Positions 16,244 through 24,604 of a stretch of DNA of 54,356 nucleotides are shown piece by piece; positions within the stretch are counted from its first letter, which is position 1, and the number at the start of each line of letters is the position of its first letter. The DNA is from Hyphomicrobiales bacterium (lineage in GTDB: Bacteria; Pseudomonadota; Alphaproteobacteria; Rhizobiales; Beijerinckiaceae). Under the pieces are notes generated by a model. It was not told where the DNA came from. It made no database searches and saw nothing but the letters and a program-made list of their open reading frames with translations. The DNA is taken from contig JAIXSR010000123.1 in the NCBI GenBank assembly GCA_027484605.1, positions 1 through 54,356 of the forward strand. Direction: 5' to 3'. The translations under genes were made by a program, and so were the position numbers.

Positions 16244-17620
16244 ATGCGAACGCTTTTCGTCGCTGCTTTCCTTCTCTTTCCCCTGTCCATGGCCCGCGGT
16301 CAGGAAAGCATGACGCTGGATCAGGCGATCCGGACGGCTGTCGCGAGCAACCCGCGCATCGACGAGGCCGCCGCCAACCGGCGCGCTGTCGATCAGGAAT
16401 TGCGGCAGGTGCAGGGCAGCCTGTTGCCGCAGGTTCGCCTTCAGGCCGAATTCGGGAACGAGCGCAATCGCCGGTTCACGGCCCCGCAGGCTACAGGCGG
16501 CAACGAATGGCGCAAGGCCGGCGGCGAGGCGGGCATTGTGGTCAACCAGTTGCTGTTCGATGGTTTCGCCACCCTGAACCAGATCTATCGCCAGATGGCC
16601 CGTTCCGATGCCGCCGCCTGGCGGACACTCGAACGTGCCGAACTGATAGCGCTCGATACGGCGGAATCCTTCCTCGATATCCTGCGGTTCTCGGCCTCCG
16701 TCGCGCATGCCGCCGAGAATGTTGCCGTCCATGAGCGGCTGGCCAACACGATTGACCAGCGCTTCAGCGGCGGCCGTGCCGGCCGGGGCGACCAGGAACA
16801 GGTGCAGGAACGGCTCGCTGCCGCGCGGGCAGTGAGGGCCGAGTTGCAGATCCGCCTCGAGGAAGCCAAGGCCGCTTTCCGCCGGGCGGTCGGCATTGTT
16901 CCGGCCCGCCTGACGGCGGCTGCGCGCCTGCAGGGCCTTCCGGCCAGCAAGCAGCAGGCCTTTGAACGCACAGTGGCCGCCAATCCGACATTGCTGGCCG
17001 CGCAGAGCGATATCACTGCCGCCGAACGTGACTTCGATGCGACAACGGGGCTCTTCGTGCCGCGAGTCGGTATCGAGGGGCGTGCCGTGACAGGCCGGGA
17101 TTCGAACAACACGCGCGGGGCTTTCGATGAAGCGTCTGTCAAGCTCCGTGCCGATTGGCTGATCTTCTCCGGCGGCACGGACACGGCCCGGCGCATGGAA
17201 CTTGGCGAACGTGTCGCCGAGAGCCGCATGCGGATGGATTCCTTGCGGCGCGCAGCTTTTGAATCGGTCGATCGAGCCTGGGGCGTGCGCCAGTTTTCCG
17301 GCGCGCGCATCGCCTCGCTGGAAGGCCAGGTCCGCGCGGCCAGATCTGTCGTTGCAGCCTATCGGGGCGAGTACGAACTGGGTCAACGCACGCTGCTCGA
17401 TCTGCTGAATGCCGAGAACGCGCTCTTCAATGCGCGCCTCTCGCTCGAAGCTGCGCGTTCCGTGGCGATCTTCTCGGACTACCAGTTGCTTGCCACATCC
17501 GGACAATTGCTGGCCCAATTGAAGATCAGCACAACGCGCGATGCCGTGCCGGCTCCAAAAGACCAGCGCAATATCTTCCCGACACGGTTCGGCAACCCGA
17601 TGAAGGGTGCAATCAATTGA
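16244..17620 (+). CDS. TolC-family outer membrane protein of a type I secretion system (LapE/AggA type)
   Basis: Outer-membrane efflux protein of 458 aa with a signal peptide (MRTLFVAAFLLFPLSMARG). The mature part has two OEP repeats: first MTLDQAIRTAVASNPRIDEA...LLPQVRLQAEF, second FERTVAANPTLLAAQSDI...LFVPRVGIEG. Typical end-of-repeat motifs are YRGEYELGQRTLLDLLNAEN and ARSVAIFSDYQLLATSGQLL. It forms the trimeric channel-tunnel that completes export through ABC and HlyD partners. The closely following LapB- and LapC-type genes identify it as the dedicated exit duct of that system. Start chosen at 16244 with GGAG 8 nt upstream; the frame stays open to 16205. Confidence 0.88.
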   Translation: MRTLFVAAFLLFPLSMARGQESMTLDQAIRTAVASNPRIDEAAANRRAVDQELRQVQGSLLPQVRLQAEFGNERNRRFTAPQATGGNEWRKAGGEAGIVVNQLLFDGFATLNQIYRQMARSDAAAWRTLERAELIALDTAESFLDILRFSASVAHAAENVAVHERLANTIDQRFSGGRAGRGDQEQVQERLAAARAVRAELQIRLEEAKAAFRRAVGIVPARLTAAARLQGLPASKQQAFERTVAANPTLLAAQSDITAAERDFDATTGLFVPRVGIEGRAVTGRDSNNTRGAFDEASVKLRADWLIFSGGTDTARRMELGERVAESRMRMDSLRRAAFESVDRAWGVRQFSGARIASLEGQVRAARSVVAAYRGEYELGQRTLLDLLNAENALFNARLSLEAARSVAIFSDYQLLATSGQLLAQLKISTTRDAVPAPKDQRNIFPTRFGNPMKGAIN

Positions 17621-17764
17621 TCGGGCAGCTTTCTGGTCGCGGAAGACACAGCGCGGATGCTCCCGCACGAGCAGCTCTCGCCTTTCGATCTTTCGCGCTC
17701 CCGGCCTGGACGGCCGCTTGTCAGCATATCCTGAAACCCGCATGGCCAGAGAGGTGCCCGATCC

Positions 17765-19906
17765 TTGCCTGATCCCGATTTCCACGACCCCTTGCTCAAG
17801 GCGCTCCTCTATCTTGCAGGGAAACACGGGCGTGCAGTCGGGAAGGATGTCGTCCTTTCCGGCTTGCCGCTGGAAGGCGGTCCGCTCAGGCCTTCGCTCT
17901 TTCCGCGTGCCGCCTTGCGGGCCGGGCTGGAGGCCGGGCTTGTCTGTCGCCCCTTCATGGATCTCTCCCCCATCGTCCTGCCCTGCCTGATCTTCCTGCG
18001 TGACGAGCCGGTGGTTCTCCTCCGGTTCGAGGAAGCCGGCGGCACATGCGAGATCGTCACTTTTCCAGAAGGCGCGGCTGCACACGAGATCACGCGGCCC
18101 CGTCGGGAGATCGAGGCGGCTTACGCAGGCTACGCCTTCCTTGTCCGACCCCGCGATGCGAGGGCGGAGGATCCGGCGGAGGCGCCGCGCCCCTATCGCT
18201 GGTTCTTCGATGTGATCGGGCGGTTCCGATCGAATTATCTGCACATCGCCGCCGCCGCGCTGATCATCAACGTTCTCGCCCTGGTCTTCCCGCTCTTCAC
18301 CATGGCGGTCTATGACCGGGTCCTGCCGAATTACGCGATCTCCTCACTCGTTGCGCTCGCGACCGGAGTGCTGCTGGCAATCGTCTTCGACTTCGCGATC
18401 CGCCTCGCCCGGTCGCGGATGATCGATCTGACCGGCAAGCAGGCCGATGTCGTTCTCGCCTCGCGGATCTACGAGCACCTGCTCAATATCCGGATGCGCG
18501 CGCGGCCGGCGCGAATCGGCGTGCTGGCCAACCAGATCCGGGATTTCGACTCCGTCCGGGAATTCTTCACCTCGGCAACATTGATCGCTGTTACCGACCT
18601 GCTGTTTGCCTTTCTCTTCATCGGGATCATATTCCTGATCGCCGGGCCGCTGGCCTGGATTCCCCTCCTCCTGCTCCCGATCCTCGGGATGATCGGGCTG
18701 CTCATCCGGCGACCGCTGGACCGTGCGATGAAGGCCTTCCAAGGCGAAGCCTCGGCCAAGCACGGTATCCTGATCGAAAGCATCGCCGGGCTGGAGACGA
18801 TCAAGGTGATGGGGGCGCAATCTAGCCTGCAATCCTCTTGGGAGCGATCGGTCGCCATGTCGGCACGGGCGAGCGAGGATGTCCATCACTGGTCCTCGCT
18901 TGCGCTGACGCTCTCGAATGCCGCCCAGCAGCTGGCCTCGCTGGGAATCATGGTCGGCGGCGTGTTCCTCGTCATGAACAACACCATTTCCGTTGGCGCG
19001 CTGGTCGCTGCCAACCTGCTGTCCGGCCGGGTCCTTGCGCCGCTGACCAACATTGCCGCCATGATCTCGCGCGCCAATCAGACCCTGATGGCCCTGCGCG
19101 CCATCGATTCCCTGATGGGCATGGAAACCGAAAGGCCGGCGGGTGAACTGAAGACCGCACGCGGGATCAAGCACGGCGCGATCGATTTCGACAAGGTGAC
19201 GTTCCGCTATCCGGGCGCGGCAAGGCCAGCGATCGAGCAGGTGAGTTTCCGGATCCGGCCGGGAGAAAGGGTTGGCATTGTCGGCAAGATCGGTTCGGGC
19301 AAGACAACGATCGGCCGGCTTCTGGTCAATCTCTACGCGCCGGATTCGGGTCGGATCCTGCTCGACGAGGCTGATCAGCGCCAATTCGACCCGATCGAGC
19401 TCCGGCGCGATGTCGGCTTCGTCCTGCAGGATTCCGAACTCTTCATGGGCACGCTTCGGCACAATATTGCCCTCGGGCGCCCGGACGCGACCGATGAAGA
19501 GATCATCGCCGCTGCGTCGCTCGCCGGTGTCGACGCCTTCGCATCACAGCATCCCGACGGCTACGAAATGAGGATCGCCGAGGGTGGCCGGTCGCTGTCG
19601 GGCGGGCAAAGGCAAGCCGTAGCGCTGGCCCGCGTCCTTCTTCGCCGGCCGCGGATCCTCTTTCTCGACGAGCCGACCAGCGCGCTCGATGTGAGCAGCG
19701 AGGCGGAATTCTGTTCCCGGCTCGATGCGATGATGGGGCGCGACACGACCTTCCTTGTCTGCACACATCGCGTGTCGTTGCTCGCCTTTGTCGAGCGGCT
19801 GCTTGTGTTCGAGAACGGGTGCCTCGTCGGTGACGGCCCGCGCGACAGGATCCTCGCGGCAATGCCGACGCGCGGCACCGGGCCCAGGAAACGGGCCGAT
19901 GCATAA
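17765..19906 (+). CDS. lapB: Type I secretion system permease/ATPase (LapB type)
   Basis: ABC exporter half-transporter of 713 aa. Residues 1-130 form a peptidase C39-like domain without the catalytic Cys and His, as in LapB and HlyB, where it binds the unfolded substrate instead of cutting it. Six helices lie at about 158-440. The nucleotide-binding domain has Walker A GKIGSGKT (507-514), signature LSGGQRQ (611-617) and ILFLDEPTSALD (631-642). The start is taken as TTG at 17765, preceded by AGAGAGGTG; no in-frame ATG fits. It energises export of a large RTX-type substrate directly from the cytoplasm. Its end overlaps the HlyD-type gene by 8 nt. No substrate gene is adjacent. Confidence 0.88.
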   Translation: MPDPDFHDPLLKALLYLAGKHGRAVGKDVVLSGLPLEGGPLRPSLFPRAALRAGLEAGLVCRPFMDLSPIVLPCLIFLRDEPVVLLRFEEAGGTCEIVTFPEGAAAHEITRPRREIEAAYAGYAFLVRPRDARAEDPAEAPRPYRWFFDVIGRFRSNYLHIAAAALIINVLALVFPLFTMAVYDRVLPNYAISSLVALATGVLLAIVFDFAIRLARSRMIDLTGKQADVVLASRIYEHLLNIRMRARPARIGVLANQIRDFDSVREFFTSATLIAVTDLLFAFLFIGIIFLIAGPLAWIPLLLLPILGMIGLLIRRPLDRAMKAFQGEASAKHGILIESIAGLETIKVMGAQSSLQSSWERSVAMSARASEDVHHWSSLALTLSNAAQQLASLGIMVGGVFLVMNNTISVGALVAANLLSGRVLAPLTNIAAMISRANQTLMALRAIDSLMGMETERPAGELKTARGIKHGAIDFDKVTFRYPGAARPAIEQVSFRIRPGERVGIVGKIGSGKTTIGRLLVNLYAPDSGRILLDEADQRQFDPIELRRDVGFVLQDSELFMGTLRHNIALGRPDATDEEIIAAASLAGVDAFASQHPDGYEMRIAEGGRSLSGGQRQAVALARVLLRRPRILFLDEPTSALDVSSEAEFCSRLDAMMGRDTTFLVCTHRVSLLAFVERLLVFENGCLVGDGPRDRILAAMPTRGTGPRKRADA

Positions 19907-21215
19907 GGACGATTTCGCCTTCGCCAACGATATCCGGTCGGCTGCAGCCTTGCGGACCCCGCGGACCTATGCGCTGCTGGTCCAGGTGACGGCAGCGCTG
20001 ATGCTGACGGCCCTGGTATGGGCCCATTTCGCAATCCTCGACGAGGTGACGCGGGGCGATGGCCGGATCATCCCCTCCCGGCAGATCCAGGTGGTCCAGC
20101 CCCTCGAGGGCGGCCTTGTCGAGAATATCCACGTGAAGGAGGGAGCGATTGTCCAGAAGGGCGACATCCTGATGCGGATCGACGATACCAGTTTCGCGGC
20201 CCAGCTTGGCGAGATCCGCGAGCGCCGCATGGCCCTGGCAACCCGCGTCGCACGGCTGACGGCGGAAGCGGCCGGGCAGAGCCAGATTGTCTCGTCACCG
20301 GCCCTGCTCCGCGAAACGGCCCGGGCTTGGGAAGCGGAAAAGGCGGTGTTCGAGGCACGGCAACGGAAGCTTCAGCAGGATATCGAGGTGATCGTCCAGC
20401 AGGTCGGCCAGAGACGGGCCGAACTGGCCGAGTTGCAGGCGCAGGACCGCCGTTTGACCCAGAGCATCGCGCTGCTGTCCAGGGAGATCGCGATCACGCG
20501 GCGGCTCTACCAGCAACGAGTCGTGCCCGAGATCGAGATGCTGCGCCTCGAACGCCAGGCGGCGGAGCTTGAAGGCCAGCTCGACGTGGTCAAGGCCTCG
20601 CTTGGCAAGGCCGATACCGGCATCCGCGAGGCAGAGGCCCGGCGCGAGAACGTGGTCTCCACCTTCCGGGCGACCTCTGAAGAGGAATTGTCGAAGGCTC
20701 AGGCGGATCTGGCCGTCGTCGAAGAGACCATCCGCGCCGCCCAGGACCGCGTCCGGCGGACGGATCTGCGCGCGCCCGTCCACGGAATCGTCAACAAGAT
20801 CAGCGTCACGACGATCGGGGCGGTCGTGCAGCCCGGCCAGGCCGTGATGGATATCGTGCCGCTCGAGGACAACCTGCTGGTCGAGGGCAATATCCGGCCG
20901 GCCGATATCGCCTTCATGCGGCCGGGACAGGCTGCAGTGGTCAAGGTCTCGGCCTATGATTCAACGATTTACGGCTCCCTTCAGGGCAAGGTCGAGCGGA
21001 TCAGCGCCGATACGATCACCAACGAGCAGAAGGATGTCTTCTACCGGGTGATTGTCCGGACGACGAAAAGCCATCTCGGCCCGGATGCGGCACCCCTGCC
21101 CATCATCCCCGGCATGGTGGGCAGTGTCGAAATCCTCACCGGGCGTAAATCGGTACTGGACTACGTGCTGAAGCCCGTGCGCAAGGTCTTCGGCGAGGCT
21201 ATGCGCGAACGCTGA
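19899..21215 (+). CDS. lapC: HlyD-family membrane fusion protein of the type I secretion system (LapC type)
   Basis: Periplasmic adaptor of 438 aa with a short cytoplasmic tail, one transmembrane helix at about 24-47, a lipoyl/barrel half motif IIPSRQIQVVQPLEGGLVENI, and a long coiled-coil region of about 200 residues rich in E/R/Q/L. The second half motif is RRTDLRAPVHGIVNKI, and the HlyD signature region NLLVEGNIRPADIAFMRPGQ follows. It bridges the ABC transporter and the TolC-type duct. The ATG at 19899 lies inside the end of lapB (8-nt overlap), implying translational coupling; an earlier in-frame ATG would lie deep in lapB and is unlikely. Confidence 0.9.
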   Translation: MHKDDFAFANDIRSAAALRTPRTYALLVQVTAALMLTALVWAHFAILDEVTRGDGRIIPSRQIQVVQPLEGGLVENIHVKEGAIVQKGDILMRIDDTSFAAQLGEIRERRMALATRVARLTAEAAGQSQIVSSPALLRETARAWEAEKAVFEARQRKLQQDIEVIVQQVGQRRAELAELQAQDRRLTQSIALLSREIAITRRLYQQRVVPEIEMLRLERQAAELEGQLDVVKASLGKADTGIREAEARRENVVSTFRATSEEELSKAQADLAVVEETIRAAQDRVRRTDLRAPVHGIVNKISVTTIGAVVQPGQAVMDIVPLEDNLLVEGNIRPADIAFMRPGQAAVVKVSAYDSTIYGSLQGKVERISADTITNEQKDVFYRVIVRTTKSHLGPDAAPLPIIPGMVGSVEILTGRKSVLDYVLKPVRKVFGEAMRER

Positions 21216-21404
21216 TCGATAAACAGCAAACTTTCTGCTTCAACCCGACGAAAGCACGCCGTGAAGTTCACGCTGCGGGCGGGTCCGGCTTAACCGAAAA
21301 CCGATGGCTGCCGCCCATCCTGAGCCGGCACAGGGAAAGAGATCTGTCCGATCAGGCAGAACCGCAAGGCTCCGATCCCCGTGCCAACAGGTGTGGGGTT
21401 GCTG
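21216..21404 (+). other. Spacer between lapC and the LapG-like gene with a small palindrome
   Basis: The 189-nt gap contains CGTGAA-G-TTCACG (21260-21272), an odd-length palindrome with 6-bp arms, and no clear terminator or promoter. GGTGTGGGG precedes the ATG at 21405. The LapG-like gene may be read through from the secretion operon or have its own promoter here. Confidence 0.35.
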
Positions 21405-22382
21405 ATGACGCATTTCCTGTCAGTCTGGCGCTGGCCCGTCGTCAGCTTCGTCGCCGGTTTCCTGCCGGTTCTCTCCATGATCTCCCCTGCCCTCTCCCAG
21501 GATTCGGCGGCCGTGTGGCGCCCGGCCTCGGCCCTCACCGTCTCGCAGCGGCTTGATGACGGGCCGAAATTCTTCACGATCCGCCAGATTGTCGACCGCC
21601 AGGCCGGAAAAGCGTCGACCATGGAGCCTGAAAACCCGGCATGGCCGATGCGAATGTCGACGCTCGGCCTGGAAGTGCCTGCCGCGACAGCCGGAGATGC
21701 GCCCTATCTGGGTGCAGGCTACCAGCTGTTCCCGTCCTTCCATGCGCAGGTCGCGCTGAACTGGCGACGTCTTCAGACCGAATGGGCCCGGGATGCGGCC
21801 ATTCTGGAACAATGCGAGCGCAACCCCGGGCGATGCCCGAAAGCCGGCAGTGCCTATCTCTCGATCCTGCGGCAGGCGAGCCTGGTCGAGCGGGAAGCGC
21901 AGATCGAGCTTGTCAATGCCCGGGTCAATGCCTCCGTCCGGTACCAGAGCGATTTCGCGCGCCATTCCGAATGGGATGTCTGGTCGAGCCCGCTCAAGAC
22001 GCTCGGGCAGGCAGGCGATTGCGAAGATTATGCGATTGCCAAGTTCTACCTGCTGAAGGCACTCGGGATCCCCGAGGTGGATATGCGCATCGTCCTGCTG
22101 CGCGACAGGCAGGCCCGCGAAGACCATGCCGTACTGGCGGTACGGGGCCGCTTTGCCTGGCATCTGCTCGACAACCGTCATGACGGGCTGGACAGCGATG
22201 CCAGCTCGCCGCATTACCGGCCTGTCATCGCCCTCAACAGCTTCCGACAGGATCTTTTTGCGGCCCCCTTCGTCGAGGTCGAGGATGCCGAAGGCAAGGG
22301 TGGCCTTGTCGCGCGGACGGCCAGTACCGCGACGCACGCAGCCGAGCCAGGCCAAGAATACCTCCTTCGCGGCACGCGCTAG
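21405..22382 (+). CDS. lapG: LapG-like periplasmic transglutaminase-like cysteine protease
   Basis: Bacterial transglutaminase-like cysteine proteinase (BTLCP family), 325 aa, with an N-terminal signal or anchor (residues 11-31). The catalytic triad is present: C206 in QAGDCEDYAIAKFYLLKALG, H241 in REDHAVLAV and D256 in WHLLDN. The DCED motif also keeps the Asp and Glu that bind calcium in LapG. In Pseudomonas, LapG cuts the N-terminal retention module of the giant adhesin LapA and so releases biofilm cells, under control of the c-di-GMP receptor LapD. Its position behind LapE/B/C-type genes supports the same job here. Neither a LapA-type adhesin nor LapD is in the window. The start at 21405 is favoured by the ribosome binding site; GTG 21381 is possible. 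Confidence 0.85.
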   Translation: MTHFLSVWRWPVVSFVAGFLPVLSMISPALSQDSAAVWRPASALTVSQRLDDGPKFFTIRQIVDRQAGKASTMEPENPAWPMRMSTLGLEVPAATAGDAPYLGAGYQLFPSFHAQVALNWRRLQTEWARDAAILEQCERNPGRCPKAGSAYLSILRQASLVEREAQIELVNARVNASVRYQSDFARHSEWDVWSSPLKTLGQAGDCEDYAIAKFYLLKALGIPEVDMRIVLLRDRQAREDHAVLAVRGRFAWHLLDNRHDGLDSDASSPHYRPVIALNSFRQDLFAAPFVEVEDAEGKGGLVARTASTATHAAEPGQEYLLRGTR

Positions 22383-23860
22383 CCGGCGCTTCCGCGGCCA
22401 AGCGGAGCGATGGCCTCGGCGAGCCTGTCTGCCGTGAGCCCCGGGCCCAGCCGCTGCCCTGTCGCGGCGTGCCGATAGACGCCGGCACAGGCGGCTTCGA
22501 AAGGCGCCATACCTGCCGCGAGATGCGCGGCGATGATGCCGGCCAGCACGTCTCCCGACCCGGCTGTCGCCAGTTCAGGCCCGCCGGAGATGTTGATGGC
22601 GGCACGGCCATCCGGGGCGGCAATGACGGTATCCGGCCCCTTATGGACGACGATGCAGCTGCTCCGCACGGCGGCTGCCCGCGTTGTCTCGACTTTCGAG
22701 CCGGCTTCGGAGAGACCGAACAGGCGCGTGAATTCTCCGGCATGCGGCGTCAGCACAGCACCGCCGCGGTTGCGGGGCGCGAGCCATTCCGGCTGGCCCT
22801 GCAAGGCCGTGATGGCATCGGCATCGATGACCAGCTTCAGCCCCGCCTCCATCAGGACCGCGAGCGCCTTCCGCGTTTCCGGGCCGGTTCCTGCTGCCGG
22901 CCCGATTACGGCAGCCGAGAAGCGCCCCCGGGCCAGCAGGTCCGGCAGGGCATCCGGGCCAGCCAGTTCCGCCAGCATGACGGCCGAGAGATGCGCTGCA
23001 TGGATGCGCAGGGCGGCGGCTTCACCGGCCAGGGTGACCAGACCCGCCCCGGAATGCAGGGCGGCCAGAGCGGACAGGCGTGCAGCCCCCGTGCGGAATT
23101 CCGGGCCGCTCAGGACCAGGACATGGCCTTTCCCGAACTTGTGGATTGCCGGGCCGGGTGGCGGCAGGGCCGCGCGCCAGAGCGCCGGGCCGTTGAGAGA
23201 AAGCGGCGGATCGGCCGGGATGCGCGGCAGATGCGCCGGAGCAAGGCCGATCTGGGCCAGAACCAGCCTGCCGCAGAGATGCCGCCCCGGCTCCAGCCAA
23301 TGGCCCGGCTTCGTGCGGAAGAAAGTCACGGTCCGGTTCGCGCGAAGAACAGGGCCGGTTGCGCAGCCTGTATCGCCCGAGAGCCCGCTGGGCATATCGA
23401 CGGCCACCACAAAGGCACCGGACCTCGCCACACGGGAGAGTGACTCGGCCTCGGCGCCGCGGATCGATCGCGAGAGCCCGGCCCCGTAGAGGGCGTCGAT
23501 GATGATCGTCCCGGCATGCGGTGTGAAGTCGGATAGCGTGCGGATCGGCAAGCCGGTCCGGGCCGCCTGTTCCGCAGCCGGCGAGCCGGGCGTCGGCGGG
23601 CGCTCGGCGAAGATGGCGACTGCCATGCCGCTCGCTGCGAGATGGCGTGCAGCGACATAGCCATCTCCGCCATTGTTACCGGGCCCGCAGAGAACCGCCA
23701 CCGGCGCGCGGAACGGCACGGCATCGGCCACGGCCTGGCCGGCCTTTTCCATCAGATCAAGGATGGGGATGCCCATGCGAACCGCCGCAGCATCGACCTC
23801 GGCCATGGCGGCAGTGGTAAGAAGCTCGGGCGGGAAACGATGCAGGTCCTGCAGGGCCAT
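22379..23860 (-). CDS. nnr: Bifunctional NAD(P)H-hydrate epimerase / ADP-dependent NAD(P)H-hydrate dehydratase
   Basis: Metabolite-repair enzyme of 493 aa in the E. coli YjeF (Nnr) arrangement. The N-terminal epimerase domain (about 1-210) has GPGNNGGDGYVAARHL (59-74) and VVAVDMPSGLSGDTG. The C-terminal ribokinase-like dehydratase domain (about 225-490) has TPHAGEF (371-377) and the catalytic GSGD (434-437) in ATAGSGDVLAGIIAAHLAAG. Together they repair hydrated NADH and NADPH. The gene starts 1 nt after the TetR gene, so the two are co-transcribed. Its stop overlaps that of the LapG-like gene in a shared CTAG. The usual alphaproteobacterial neighbours of nnr (PII protein, ammonium genes) are absent. 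Confidence 0.92.
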   Translation of the reverse strand: MALQDLHRFPPELLTTAAMAEVDAAAVRMGIPILDLMEKAGQAVADAVPFRAPVAVLCGPGNNGGDGYVAARHLAASGMAVAIFAERPPTPGSPAAEQAARTGLPIRTLSDFTPHAGTIIIDALYGAGLSRSIRGAEAESLSRVARSGAFVVAVDMPSGLSGDTGCATGPVLRANRTVTFFRTKPGHWLEPGRHLCGRLVLAQIGLAPAHLPRIPADPPLSLNGPALWRAALPPPGPAIHKFGKGHVLVLSGPEFRTGAARLSALAALHSGAGLVTLAGEAAALRIHAAHLSAVMLAELAGPDALPDLLARGRFSAAVIGPAAGTGPETRKALAVLMEAGLKLVIDADAITALQGQPEWLAPRNRGGAVLTPHAGEFTRLFGLSEAGSKVETTRAAAVRSSCIVVHKGPDTVIAAPDGRAAINISGGPELATAGSGDVLAGIIAAHLAAGMAPFEAACAGVYRHAATGQRLGPGLTADRLAEAIAPLGRGSAG

Positions 23861-23861
23861 G

Positions 23862-24527
23862 TCAGCGCCCCGGTTCGGGGAGCAGCAGCCCTTCGGTGAT
23901 CAGGTCGAGATGGGCCGCGAGGAATTGCTCAGGCGGGATAGGGGCTTCCCGGGTGAAGGTCATCTGCCAGATCGCGCTCATGATGGCGGGAGCCATGATG
24001 ACAAGCGGCAGGTCGGCGGCGGCGCCATCGCGAATTTCTCCCCTCGCCCGGCCCCGCGCCACGATACGTTCGAGCAACTCGCGGCCACGCAGGACAGTCT
24101 CCCGGTAATAGAGGGCTGTCAGGCCCGGGAAATGGCTGCCCTCTCCGATCAGGATCCGGAGAATGGTGTGCAGGTCGCTCTGGACGAGGCGCTGGTGAAG
24201 CACTGGAATGACCAGCTTGAGAAGCTCACGCGTCGGGCCGGGGAACGAATCGACAAAGCCGGCGATCTCGCCGATGGCCGGCACGACCTTCTCCTGCACG
24301 GCCGCCATGAAGAGCGATTCCTTGTCGCGGAAATAGAGGTAGATCGTCCCCTTCGCGATCCCGGCGCGGCGGGCGACATCCTCCAGCCGTGTACCGGCGA
24401 AACCGCGCAGGGCGAATTCCTGCATTCCCGCTTCGATGATTTCGGCGGGGCGGGCCTCCTTCCGGCGGCGGCGCGCCGGCGGTGCAGCTTCGCCCGGCAC
24501 TGATTGAATAACTGACTCTTTGGTCAT
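23862..24527 (-). CDS. TetR/AcrR family transcriptional regulator
   Basis: 221-aa one-component repressor. The N-terminal helix-turn-helix is visible as EIIEAGMQEFALRGFAGTRLEDVARRAGIAKGTIYLYFRDKESLF, with a variable ligand-binding C-terminal domain (AefR-like length). Upstream is a basic tail (ARRRRKEAR). The ATG at 24527 has AAGGA upstream; in-frame sequence to 24539 is not needed. It diverges from the DevBCA-type exporter. Two palindromic sites lie between the genes, one covering its own start codon and one covering the exporter promoter, so it very likely represses both itself and the exporter. The inducer is unknown, but an exported compound is the usual case. Confidence 0.9.
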   Translation of the reverse strand: MTKESVIQSVPGEAAPPARRRRKEARPAEIIEAGMQEFALRGFAGTRLEDVARRAGIAKGTIYLYFRDKESLFMAAVQEKVVPAIGEIAGFVDSFPGPTRELLKLVIPVLHQRLVQSDLHTILRILIGEGSHFPGLTALYYRETVLRGRELLERIVARGRARGEIRDGAAADLPLVIMAPAIMSAIWQMTFTREAPIPPEQFLAAHLDLITEGLLLPEPGR

Positions 24528-24528
24528 T
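24511..24528. promoter_or_regulatory. Operator-like palindrome O1 overlapping the tetR start
   Basis: ACTGACT-CTTT-GGTCATT: 5 of 7 arm positions are complementary, with the same 4-nt spacing as O2. It covers the tetR start codon (24525-24527) and lies just upstream of the exporter -35 element, a good position for autorepression. Confidence 0.6.
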
Positions 24529-24533
24529 AATCC

Positions 24534-24561
24534 TTGCAATCCCGATGAAACCTGCTAGAAA
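24534..24561 (+). promoter_or_regulatory. Sigma-70-like promoter of the DevBCA-type exporter
   Basis: TTGCAA (24534-24539), a 16-nt spacer, then TAGAAA (24556-24561), which runs into operator O2. The ribosome binding site AAGGA (24593-24597) and ATG 24605 follow at sensible distances. Confidence 0.55.
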
Positions 24562-24577
24562 TGACTTTGTAGTCATT
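24560..24577. promoter_or_regulatory. Operator palindrome O2 for the adjacent TetR regulator
   Basis: AATGACT-TTGT-AGTCATT is a perfect inverted repeat with 7-bp arms. It overlaps the -10 region of the exporter promoter and shares the TGACT...GTCATT core with O1. The tetR neighbour makes it the natural binding site. Confidence 0.75.
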
Positions 24578-24604
24578 AAGCCCCGAAAGACCAAGGACAT
24601 TCGC

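Noticed and set aside
16112-18244. 710-codon minus-strand frame opposite the TolC-type and LapB-type genes
   Set aside because: No domain; the opposite strand is a coherent secretion operon.
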